A stretch of DNA of 16,594 nucleotides from NCBI GenBank assembly GCA_900552095.1, contig URYM01000016.1:1-16594 (forward strand). Reading direction: 5' to 3'. Below, in pieces: positions 7,338 through 14,244 of this stretch. The first letter of the stretch is position 1; each line of letters starts with the position of its first letter. The notes under the pieces are model-generated. The model searched no databases. It was given only the letters and a program-made list of their open reading frames with translations, and was not told where the DNA came from. The position numbers and the translations under genes were made by a program. This DNA comes from an uncultured Blautia sp. GTDB taxonomy: Bacteria; Bacillota; Clostridia; Lachnospirales; Lachnospiraceae.

Positions 7338-8924
7338 ATGAGGAAAAAGGCAGCATGGCTGCTGGCAGCTCTGATGTTTGTTACGGCTGCTGTGCCGGCA
7401 CAGGCGTCAAATCAGAAGAATGTCACAGACATGAACAATCAGAATATAACAATAGGGGGAGAGGGAGGCCAGTCTTCCGGGACGGCCGGAACGAATACTG
7501 CGGGGAGCAGCAGTAAGGAAAACACAGAAAGCGGAACAGAAAAAGAAAATGCAGGGGACGGTCAGAAGACGCAGTCCGGAACTTCGGGCACCGGTACAGG
7601 AACCGGGAGCACTTCCGGGGAGACGGGAACTTCCGGAACCGGGGGAACCGAGAACGGCACTGCGAACCGGGACACCACCCTGGATAATCAGGAGCTGAAG
7701 ATCAGTATTGACAAGGCAGTGACGGCTATTTCCAAAGCGGCGGGAAGCGATATCGGTGCGCTGAACACGGACAAGGAGATCGGGAAAGACAGAAGAGCGG
7801 AGCTGGATGCGGCGCTTAAAAAACTGGAGGATAAAGGGTATGGAGTCAGCTTTCTGCTCTTTGACCTGAAAACAAATTCCGGGTATTTTAAGAATGCAGA
7901 TACGGAGTATCCTTCCGCGGGAACGATTGTGGGTCCCTATGTGGCAGCTCTTGCAGAGCGCAAGATCGATAAGGATGAACTGAATTTAAAGACGACGAAG
8001 TTAAACCGCTCTGATCTGGAGAAGATCGAAGGGGGAGCCGGAACGATCCAGAATGATCCCAGCACGGAGACGTATACGCTGGCTGATGTGATGGAGCGGA
8101 CGGTCAAGCAGGGAGACAACAATGGTTACGCGCTTCTCTATCAGGAGTATGGAAATGATTTTTTTGCCACCTGGCTGAAGAGCGGGAAGGTGAGCGGCGA
8201 TTACACAAAGAGTAAATGGCCGAACTATACGGTGCGCGATCTGACTGCAATGTGGGTGTCTATCGCAGAGTATTTCACTTCGGATCGGGGTGTGTCAAAG
8301 CAGGTCAGGGAGATGTACAGCGGTGCGGATCAGTCCTTTATTCAGGATAAGCTGGGCGGTCTTTACACCGTGTACTCCTGTCCGGGGTATGCCACTGCAT
8401 CTTCTGTCTGGCATGATGCGGCCCTGGTGATGGATGAAACATATCCCTATCTCATGGTTGTGATGACCAATGTGAAATGGGAGGCATCCAACACGGAGGA
8501 CAGGGAGAGTCTGGAGGAACTGGCGACAGCCCTGGAGGGCGTTCACTCTGATATGGTTCATCCTGAGAAGAGTATCAAGCCTGCAGTAGCAACCGCTACA
8601 CCAACGCCCACGGCGGAGGCTACACCGACGCCCTCTCCGGCACCGGAGAAGGAGGAGAGCAAGGGAGGCATTCCCACAGCAGTATGGGTCGTACTGGCAG
8701 TGATCCTGGTGCTGGCCGGCGGGCTGACTGCAAGAATCCTTTATGTAAAAGAGATGAAACGGCGCCGCAGAATGGCAAGAATGCAGGCGAGAAGGAGACA
8801 GAGGCAGGAAATGGAAGAACAGGGACGTTCCGGCCGGAGACCTGCTTCCGGCCAGAGGAGAAGCGGAGCTGATGGAACAGGCCAGAGAAGGTCTTCCAGG
8901 GAGCGCTCCGGAAGAAGAGAGTAA
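7338..8924 (+). CDS. Membrane-anchored beta-lactamase/PBP-like protein lacking catalytic motifs, with Arg-rich tail (paralogue 2)
   Basis: 528 residues, start ATG at 7338 after GGGAGG; the frame's upstream extension overlaps paralogue 1 and is rejected. Order: signal peptide (1-24, AQA before the cut), a Ser/Gly/Thr/Asn-rich low-complexity region (about 25-118), a beta-lactamase-like domain (about 145-405), a Thr-Pro linker (418-436), a membrane helix (about 446-470) and a 58-residue cytoplasmic tail (471-528) with 20 Arg. The domain aligns along its length with paralogue 1 (compare SFLLFDLKT, GPY, WHDAALVM). The SxxK position reads G195-T-I-V198, SDN reads GDN (259-261) and KTG reads CPG (348-350), so catalysis is unlikely. 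The paralogues probably arose by tandem duplication and then diverged in linker and tail. Confidence 0.75.
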   Translation: MRKKAAWLLAALMFVTAAVPAQASNQKNVTDMNNQNITIGGEGGQSSGTAGTNTAGSSSKENTESGTEKENAGDGQKTQSGTSGTGTGTGSTSGETGTSGTGGTENGTANRDTTLDNQELKISIDKAVTAISKAAGSDIGALNTDKEIGKDRRAELDAALKKLEDKGYGVSFLLFDLKTNSGYFKNADTEYPSAGTIVGPYVAALAERKIDKDELNLKTTKLNRSDLEKIEGGAGTIQNDPSTETYTLADVMERTVKQGDNNGYALLYQEYGNDFFATWLKSGKVSGDYTKSKWPNYTVRDLTAMWVSIAEYFTSDRGVSKQVREMYSGADQSFIQDKLGGLYTVYSCPGYATASSVWHDAALVMDETYPYLMVVMTNVKWEASNTEDRESLEELATALEGVHSDMVHPEKSIKPAVATATPTPTAEATPTPSPAPEKEESKGGIPTAVWVVLAVILVLAGGLTARILYVKEMKRRRRMARMQARRRQRQEMEEQGRSGRRPASGQRRSGADGTGQRRSSRERSGRRE

Positions 8925-8942
8925 AGACTGAAAAAAGAAAGA

Positions 8943-9551
8943 TCAGATTGTCATATGAAGCAGGTCTTCCAGATCTTGGGAGGCCTGCTCATATTTTTGG
9001 AAAAGGATAGTGTGGATTCCGAGGGAGGCGGCGCCTTCCAGGTTTTCCTGCCGGTCATCCAGAAAGACTGCCTGTTCCGGCTGTATGCGGAAGGTGTCGA
9101 GAAGCTTCTGGTAGAAGGCAGGGGCCGGTTTTATCAGCTGATGCTGCCAGGAAAAGAAAACACCGTCCATCAGTTCCAGAAAGGGCAGCTGCCCGGAGGA
9201 AGTCTGGTAGACCAGATCCCCGTAGTTGGAAAGTACATAGAGGGAGAATCCCCGGGCTTTCAGATCTTTGATCCAGTCCATTGCGTAGTTCCGCAGGGTG
9301 ACTGTTTCTCCCAAAGTAGCGGCCATGGAACGGATTTCTTTTTCAAAACCGCCGGCATTTCTGATAAATCGCCGGATGATTTCTTCATTGGAGAGAATGC
9401 CCCTGTCAAGTTCAACCCAGTCAGGATGGGAAAAGACGGCGGAAGCCAGAATCTTTTTTGTCTTCTCGTCGAAGGGCTGCCGGTTCAGATAGGAGACCCA
9501 GTCAAAGCCTGCGAGAACATTTCCCACATCAAAGATAATAGAATCAATCAT
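8943..9551 (-). CDS. HAD-superfamily phosphatase, YihX-like (HAD-IA)
   Basis: 202 residues, start ATG at 9551. All four HAD motifs are visible: motif I FDVGNV with nucleophile Asp8, motif II LSN (Ser108), motif III Lys141 (LIKPAPAFY) and motif IV FLDDRQEN (Asp165/166). The DxGNV form of motif I and overall length match E. coli YihX, a glucose-1-phosphate phosphatase; other members act on various sugar phosphates or are untested. Its start overlaps the end of the upstream membrane-protein gene by 8 bp, so translation is probably coupled. Its last codons carry, on the opposite strand, the terminator of the rightward gene pair. Confidence 0.9.
   Translation of the reverse strand: MIDSIIFDVGNVLAGFDWVSYLNRQPFDEKTKKILASAVFSHPDWVELDRGILSNEEIIRRFIRNAGGFEKEIRSMAATLGETVTLRNYAMDWIKDLKARGFSLYVLSNYGDLVYQTSSGQLPFLELMDGVFFSWQHQLIKPAPAFYQKLLDTFRIQPEQAVFLDDRQENLEGAASLGIHTILFQKYEQASQDLEDLLHMTI
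8953..8998 (+). terminator. Rho-independent terminator lying inside the 3' end of the convergent HAD gene
   Basis: A long stem pairs 8953-8970 with 8978-8994: about 17 base pairs with one bulged A and two G-T wobbles, a 7-nt loop (AGATCTT), then TTTT (8995-8998). It lies 29 bp past the stop of paralogue 2 and reads rightward. The same bases encode the C-terminal residues of the HAD protein on the other strand. Confidence 0.8.
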
Positions 9552-9777
9552 CCTGCTCCTCCTTTCTGTGATCGGAATTTCCGTGTCCTTTCAGTGTCCG
9601 GTAGATCAGAATATAGCCGTAGAGAAGAACCGGAACGGCAATGGTGCAGAAAAGCGAAGCTTTAAACCAGTTTCCGACTTCGGGACTGTCCATCAGGGAA
9701 AAGATAAAGGTAGCCGTGTAGAGTCCCAGCAGAAGGAGAACGCCCAGAAGGGCCAGAATGCGTTTTGCTTTTTTCAT
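9544..9777 (-). CDS. Small two-helix membrane protein of unknown function
   Basis: 77 residues, start ATG at 9777 with a modest AAAGGA site. There are two hydrophobic helices (about 6-27 and 38-59), a short loop containing MDSPEVGNW, and a charged C-terminal tail (HRKEEQDD). The short positive N-terminus suggests both ends face the cytoplasm. I do not recognise a family. Its stop overlaps the HAD phosphatase start by 8 bp, and it has a good promoter upstream, so the two form one operon. Confidence 0.75.
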   Translation of the reverse strand: MKKAKRILALLGVLLLLGLYTATFIFSLMDSPEVGNWFKASLFCTIAVPVLLYGYILIYRTLKGHGNSDHRKEEQDD

Positions 9778-9809
9778 AATAAAACTACGTCCTTTCGGGA
9801 TTTTTCTTC

Positions 9810-9838
9810 ATTATATATTTTTCCCATGGGGAATGCAA
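9810..9838 (-). promoter_or_regulatory. Predicted sigma-A promoter for the membrane-protein/HAD operon
   Basis: On the minus strand, -35 TTGCAT (9833-9838), a 17-bp spacer and a perfect -10 TATAAT (9810-9815). The ATG at 9777 lies about 26 bp downstream of the expected start of transcription. Confidence 0.7.
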
Positions 9839-9845
9839 GATGAGG

Positions 9846-9874
9846 TTTACATCTACCTTTTACCATGTTACAAT
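9846..9874 (+). promoter_or_regulatory. Predicted sigma-A promoter for the lipoprotein gene
   Basis: -35 TTTACA (9846-9851), a 17-bp spacer ending in an extended TGT, and -10 TACAAT (9869-9874). Its -35 is only 7 bp from that of the leftward promoter, so the two are back to back and could share control. Confidence 0.65.
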
Positions 9875-9933
9875 TACTCTAATACCCTGAAAAGCGTTTG
9901 CAGGAAAGCAGAAAATACGGAGGAGAAACCGGT

Positions 9934-10707
9934 ATGAAAAGAGGGAAGCGGATAGGGATTTTGGCTGCCGGTGCAGCGATGGCTTTTGGGCTTTTTGGCT
10001 GCGGTGAGAAGGAGATGACTGCTTATGAGAGATACGAAGCGGTTCAGAAGCAGATCCGTGAGGCCGGGGGCATGGAGTATGATACGGACAGCAATATTAA
10101 GATGAAGATGTCCGGGATTGGTATCGATCTTGACATGGATATGAAGACGATCCTGGAAGGGGAGATGTCCTCGGAGGATCTGAAATTTTATACCGAACTG
10201 GGAATGAACTTTCTGGGGCAGGAGCTGGATATGAAGATGTGGTATTCTGACGGAATGTATTATATGAATGCCATGGATCAGAAGGTATGCTATCCCGTTA
10301 ATTTTTCTGCAGTGCAGGAGCAGATCGGGAATCAAGCTCCGGCATCCGGGCTGAGTGAGGAGGATTTTAAGAGCCTGGATGTGGAGAAGGACGGAGAGAA
10401 TTACAGGATCCTCTATACGGCCGACGGAGAACAGATGGAAGAAATGATCCAGTCAGCGCTGGGGGCTGCGGGAACTTCTCTGGATATGGATCTGAAGATG
10501 GAAGATATGTCCGGAACGCTGGTGGTGGATAAAGAGAACCGTCCAGTGTCCGCCCAGGCCGCAGTGAAAGGGGAAGCTGTGATCCAGGGACAGCAGGCCG
10601 AGATGGAGATCACAGTGGATATGACCTACAAAGATCTGGGAAAAGAGGTTCAAGTAGAACTTCCGGATCCGGAGGAATATCAGAAGATCGAGGCGCCTGC
10701 GGCCTGA
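9934..10707 (+). CDS. Predicted lipoprotein, DUF6612/LolA-like
   Basis: 257 residues, start ATG at 9934 with GGAGGAG upstream (an in-frame ATG at 9898 lies before this ribosome site). A lipoprotein signal peptide ends in the lipobox LFGC, with the lipidated Cys at residue 23. The mature part has alternating Met/Asp-rich amphipathic strands (for example KMKMSGIGIDLDMDMKT), repeated MKMWYSDGMYYM-type segments and a final VELPDPEEY, like DUF6612 and related LolA/LppX-fold lipoproteins. It would sit on the outer face of the membrane. Its ligand is unknown. It is 48 bp upstream of the NhaC-type antiporter and probably co-transcribed. Confidence 0.75.
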   Translation: MKRGKRIGILAAGAAMAFGLFGCGEKEMTAYERYEAVQKQIREAGGMEYDTDSNIKMKMSGIGIDLDMDMKTILEGEMSSEDLKFYTELGMNFLGQELDMKMWYSDGMYYMNAMDQKVCYPVNFSAVQEQIGNQAPASGLSEEDFKSLDVEKDGENYRILYTADGEQMEEMIQSALGAAGTSLDMDLKMEDMSGTLVVDKENRPVSAQAAVKGEAVIQGQQAEMEITVDMTYKDLGKEVQVELPDPEEYQKIEAPAA

Positions 10708-10755
10708 GAGAATGCGGGCGGAAAAAATAAAGAGAGAATACGGGAGATAAGGAAG

Positions 10756-12267
10756 ATGGAAGGAACAATTTGGTCACTGCTGCCGCCGATCGTAGCGATT
10801 GCGCTGGCGCTTCTGACAAAGGAAGTGTATTTGTCACTGCTGATAGGAATTTTATCGGGAGCACTGCTCTATACGGGATTTCATGTACTCCATACGGTGG
10901 AGACGACCATATCGATTATGGGGGAAAAGATCGGATCGAACGTAAATATCCTGATCTTTCTGGTATTTCTGGGGATTCTGGTCGTGCTGATTACCAGATC
11001 CGGGGCTTCGGCAGCTTACGGGGAGTGGGCGGCGAAGAAAATTAAAAATAAAAAAGGCTCCATGTTTGCCACTATGTTTCTGGGCGTTCTGATCTTTGTA
11101 GACGATTACTTTAACTGCCTGACGGTGGGAACGGTTATGAGGCCTGTGACAGACCGATACGGAGTTTCCCGGGCCAAGCTGGCCTACCTGATCGATGCAA
11201 CAGCCGCTCCGGTCTGTATTATTGCTCCGATTTCCAGCTGGGCGGCGGCAGTGGGATCCTCCATGCCGGAGGACAGCGGTGTGGATGGTTTAAGTCTTTT
11301 TATGCGTACCATACCATTTAATCTGTATGCGCTGCTGACAATCTTATTTATGGTTATCCTGATCTCCAGGCAGGTGGACTTCGGAACGATGAGGCGCTAT
11401 GAGGAGAAGCTGAAGACAGAGAAAGAGCAGCTGGCTGTGGGGGCGGAAGAGACCCGGGTTACCGGTCATGGCGGAGTGATTGATCTGGTTCTTCCCATTG
11501 TTGTTCTGATTGTTCTGTGCATTGCGGCGATGCTTTACACGGGAGGGATTCTGGAAGGAAAGGGGATCCAGCAGGCATTTGCAGACTGTGATTCCTCTCT
11601 GAGTCTGGTGATCGGTTCTTTCTTTACGCTGGTATTTACCTTCCTTTTATATCTTCCGCGGAAGATCCTGAGCTTTTCAGAGTTCTGTGACAGCTTTGTG
11701 AAAGGATTCCAGTCTATGACATCAGCGATCATGATCCTCTGTCTGGCCTGGACGCTTTCCGGGATCTGCAGTGCAGAATATCTGAATATCGGAGAATTTG
11801 TAAAGCAGATCGTGGGAGGAAATGCGGTAGTGGGAGCACTGATCCCCTGTATTTTCTTCCTGGTAGCTGTGGGACTTTCCTTTGCCACAGGAACTTCCTG
11901 GGGAACTTTTGGAATCCTGATCCCCATTGCTCTTGCAGTGGTGGGAACCGGCGATGTGGAACGCCTGACGCTGGCAGTGGCAGCTATTCTGGCCGGAGCT
12001 GTCTGCGGCGATCACATTTCCCCCATTTCCGATACGACAATTTTGTCTTCGGCGGGGGCGCAGTGTAACCATCTGAACCATGTTTCCACGCAGATCCCCT
12101 ATGCTCTTACAGTAGCAGGCTGCTGCTTTGTCGGATATCTGGTGGGAGGAATCCTGCAGAACGGCTGGATCGCGCTGGCCGTGGGAACTGTGCTGCTCCT
12201 GGCAGTGCTGGCACTGATTCTGACAAGAGATCAAAAAGCGGCGGGAAGAGAAGCAAAACAGAAATAA
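10756..12267 (+). CDS. NhaC-family Na+/H+ antiporter
   Basis: 503 residues, start ATG at 10756 with GGGAG and AAGGA upstream. It is a polytopic membrane protein with roughly ten to twelve hydrophobic segments. Family marks include FVDDYFNCLTVGTVMRPVTD (about residues 115-134), the ATAAPVCIIAPISSW loop, GTSWGTFGILIPIAL, and the late AGAVCGDHISPISDTTILSS block followed by GAQCNHLNHVSTQIPYAL. Members exchange sodium for protons, or in some cases carry organic anions or amino acids in exchange. The segment around 210-230 is a charged cytoplasmic loop. It follows the lipoprotein gene and ends before a weak hairpin. Confidence 0.88.
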   Translation: MEGTIWSLLPPIVAIALALLTKEVYLSLLIGILSGALLYTGFHVLHTVETTISIMGEKIGSNVNILIFLVFLGILVVLITRSGASAAYGEWAAKKIKNKKGSMFATMFLGVLIFVDDYFNCLTVGTVMRPVTDRYGVSRAKLAYLIDATAAPVCIIAPISSWAAAVGSSMPEDSGVDGLSLFMRTIPFNLYALLTILFMVILISRQVDFGTMRRYEEKLKTEKEQLAVGAEETRVTGHGGVIDLVLPIVVLIVLCIAAMLYTGGILEGKGIQQAFADCDSSLSLVIGSFFTLVFTFLLYLPRKILSFSEFCDSFVKGFQSMTSAIMILCLAWTLSGICSAEYLNIGEFVKQIVGGNAVVGALIPCIFFLVAVGLSFATGTSWGTFGILIPIALAVVGTGDVERLTLAVAAILAGAVCGDHISPISDTTILSSAGAQCNHLNHVSTQIPYALTVAGCCFVGYLVGGILQNGWIALAVGTVLLLAVLALILTRDQKAAGREAKQK

Positions 12268-12272
12268 AACAG

Positions 12273-12298
12273 AGGGCGGGGCGGCAGATCCCCGTCCT
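12273..12298 (+). terminator. Weak hairpin after the antiporter gene, possible partial terminator
   Basis: AGGGCGGGG (12273-12281) pairs with CCCCGTCCT (12290-12298), with one G-T wobble and an 8-nt loop. Only two Ts follow, so it may attenuate rather than stop transcription into the next genes, whose own promoter is not evident. Confidence 0.4.
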
Positions 12299-12322
12299 TA
12301 CAAAATTGAAAGGTGATGTGAA

Positions 12323-12715
12323 ATGAATCGTTTTCGTTATTGGCTGCAGAACTTTATGACTGGAAGATACGGTGCGGATCAGCTGAACCGTTTTATGCTC
12401 TGGGTATCTCTGGGGCTTATGCTGCTTCAGCTTTTATTCGGGCGGAGAATCCGGCTGTTTTCTTACTTTTATCCTCTGGCACTGATTCTCCTGATTCTGT
12501 GCTATTTCCGGATGTTTTCCAGAAATGTGGGAAAGAGAAGCCAGGAGAATATGAAATTTCTGGAGCTGAAGGACAGACTGACCGGTAAGGGAGACCGGAC
12601 GCACCGGGTGTACCGCTGCCCCAGCTGCGGACAGAAGGTGAGGGTTCCCAGAGGGAAGGGAAGAATATCGATTCATTGCCCCAAGTGTCAGAGAGATTTT
12701 ATTAAGAGGACGTAA
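12323..12715 (+). CDS. Two-helix membrane protein with C-terminal zinc ribbon
   Basis: 130 residues, start ATG at 12323 with AAAGGTGA upstream. Two membrane helices (about 24-39 and 46-63) are followed by a basic linker and a zinc ribbon: CPSC at 99-102 and CPKC at 119-122, with KVRVPRGKGRISIH between. The ribbon should face the cytoplasm. There is no enzyme motif, so it is likely an adaptor. It lies 5 bp before the DUF5685 gene and looks like the first member of a three-gene unit with that gene and the J-protein. Function unknown. Confidence 0.8.
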   Translation: MNRFRYWLQNFMTGRYGADQLNRFMLWVSLGLMLLQLLFGRRIRLFSYFYPLALILLILCYFRMFSRNVGKRSQENMKFLELKDRLTGKGDRTHRVYRCPSCGQKVRVPRGKGRISIHCPKCQRDFIKRT

Positions 12716-12720
12716 CAGGT

Positions 12721-13545
12721 ATGTTTGGAACAATCGTGATTAATCCGGATGAATTAAAGATCAAAGATTACCGGAAGTACCGCAGTTATTACTGCGGTGT
12801 ATGCCAGGATTTGAAAGAGCTTCACGGCCAGACCTCCCGCCTGACTCTGACCTACGATATGACATTTCTGGCGCTTTTGCTTACGGGGCTGTACGAGAGA
12901 GAGGGGCATCTGGAAAAAATACGCTGTCCCCTTCATCCGATGCAGAAGCTGGAGACCAGGAGAAATGCCTATACCCAGTATGCGGCAGATATGAATGTGC
13001 TGCTCTCCTATTATAATCTGCTGGACGACTGGATCGATGAGAAAAAGGTGGGGGCGCTGGCAGTGGCGAGAAAACTGCGCCCCCGTTTTCTTGAGGTCTG
13101 CAGAAAATATCCACGGCAGAACCGGGCAGTGCGCAGCTACATGAGAAAGCTGATGGCCTGTGAGAGAGAGAAGGATCCCAATATGGACCGGGCAGCCGGT
13201 TACACCGGGGAACTGATGGAGGAGATTTTTGTCTACAAAAAGGACGAATGGGAGAAGCCTCTGCGCAGAATGGGATTTTTTATTGGAAAATTTATTTACC
13301 TCATGGACGCGCTCCGGGATGTGGAGGAGGATATTAAAAATGATAACTATAATCCTTTCCGCTCACTGTACGGCCGTCCTGACTTTGAGAAGAAGGGGAT
13401 GGAGATTCTGACCATGATGGCGGCAGATTGCTGTCAGGCATTTGAGCAGCTTCCGATCATAGAGGAAATTGACATTTTGCGGAATGTGTTATATTCTGGA
13501 ATCTGGACAAAATATTGGAAAAAGAAATCTGAGGAGAAAATGTAA
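12721..13545 (+). CDS. DUF5685 family protein with prenyl-synthase-like Asp-rich motifs
   Basis: 274 residues, start ATG at 12721, 5 bp after the previous stop, within a tight operon. The family is uncharacterised. The N-terminus has CGVC (25-28) and CPLH (69-72), a plausible metal site. The rest is probably all helical. At 98-108 it reads [11 protein letters not shown], and at 196-210 [15 protein letters not shown] followed by NP. These closely resemble the two Asp-rich motifs of squalene/phytoene synthases (DDxxDE and LRDVxED...Y.P), in the right order. I infer a shared fold; activity is unproven. No membrane helix is clear. Its stop overlaps the J-protein start by one base (TAATG), suggesting coupled translation and a physical partnership. 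Confidence 0.8.
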   Translation: MFGTIVINPDELKIKDYRKYRSYYCGVCQDLKELHGQTSRLTLTYDMTFLALLLTGLYEREGHLEKIRCPLHPMQKLETRRNAYTQYAADMNVLLSYYNLLDDWIDEKKVGALAVARKLRPRFLEVCRKYPRQNRAVRSYMRKLMACEREKDPNMDRAAGYTGELMEEIFVYKKDEWEKPLRRMGFFIGKFIYLMDALRDVEEDIKNDNYNPFRSLYGRPDFEKKGMEILTMMAADCCQAFEQLPIIEEIDILRNVLYSGIWTKYWKKKSEEKM

Positions 13546-14186
13546 TGACAGATCCGTACAGTGTGCTGGGTGTCAGCAGAGACGCCAGCATGGACGATAT
13601 CAAGAAGGCATATCGGAAACTGAGCAGAAAGTATCATCCGGATGCAAATATAAACAATCCCAATAAGGCGCAGGCGGAAGAAACCTTTAAGCAGGTGCAG
13701 GCCGCCTATAATCAGATTGTGGCGGAAAAAGAGAGAGGAACTTCCGGGTGGAGCGGAAGTTCCGGTTACAGCCAGGGGGCATCCGCAGGCCAGACAGCCT
13801 ACGGAGATGCCCAGGGCAATGTGGAGTTCCGTGCGGCAGTCAATTATATCAATAACGGATATTACCAGGAAGCATTGCAGGTGCTTGACCAGATGCGGGA
13901 CAGACCGGCAGTCTGGTACTATTATCATGCAGTTGCCAATGCGGGAATGGGCAATAATATCAGCGCGATGCAGGACATCGAGCAGGCAGTGGCGATGGAT
14001 CCGCAGAACATGCAGTACCGGAGACTGCAGCAGCAGCTGCAGTTCGGCGGTCAGTGGTACCAGAATATGGGACGGGGATATGGATTTGGTGGCAGTCCGG
14101 CGGGAGCCGGGAACTGCTGCAGTGAGTGCTGTACCTGTCTTTGCTGTATGAACTGCTGCGGTGGAGTACCGATCTGCTGCTGTTAA
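13545..14186 (+). CDS. J-domain protein with TPR-like helices and C-terminal cysteine string
   Basis: 213 residues, start ATG at 13545 overlapping the upstream TAA by one base. A J domain (about 2-62) includes [22 protein letters not shown] with the essential HPD at 31-33, and FKQVQAAY. A Gly/Ser/Gln linker (64-91) is followed by a TPR-like helical region (about 94-166; [17 protein letters not shown] and [15 protein letters not shown]). A Gly-rich stretch leads to a tail with 12 cysteines in the last 23 residues (191-213). It lacks the DnaJ zinc-finger and client domains, so it is a specialised DnaK co-chaperone. The tail could anchor to membrane by acylation or bind metal; neither is shown. 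It is probably a partner of the DUF5685 protein. Confidence 0.88.
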   Translation: MTDPYSVLGVSRDASMDDIKKAYRKLSRKYHPDANINNPNKAQAEETFKQVQAAYNQIVAEKERGTSGWSGSSGYSQGASAGQTAYGDAQGNVEFRAAVNYINNGYYQEALQVLDQMRDRPAVWYYYHAVANAGMGNNISAMQDIEQAVAMDPQNMQYRRLQQQLQFGGQWYQNMGRGYGFGGSPAGAGNCCSECCTCLCCMNCCGGVPICCC

Positions 14187-14244
14187 GCCGGAGAGCAGTT
14201 TTTGCTGCTGCGGCAAGATTTTATACCGAGGGGGAACAAAAGAG

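Noticed and set aside
9874..10335. A leftward ORF of 153 aa opposite the lipoprotein gene
   Set aside because: Shadow of the Met/Asp-rich lipoprotein frame; it would also run into the divergent promoter region.
14106..14186. The cysteine string as a frameshift artefact
   Set aside because: The frame is continuous from the J domain, ends in a normal TAA, and the next gene has its own ribosome site after it, so the tail appears real.
14161..14244. Upstream in-frame GTG start for the NSS transporter
   Set aside because: It would overlap the J-protein's Cys tail and add a non-homologous leader; ATG at 14245 has a proper ribosome site and starts where the family usually starts.
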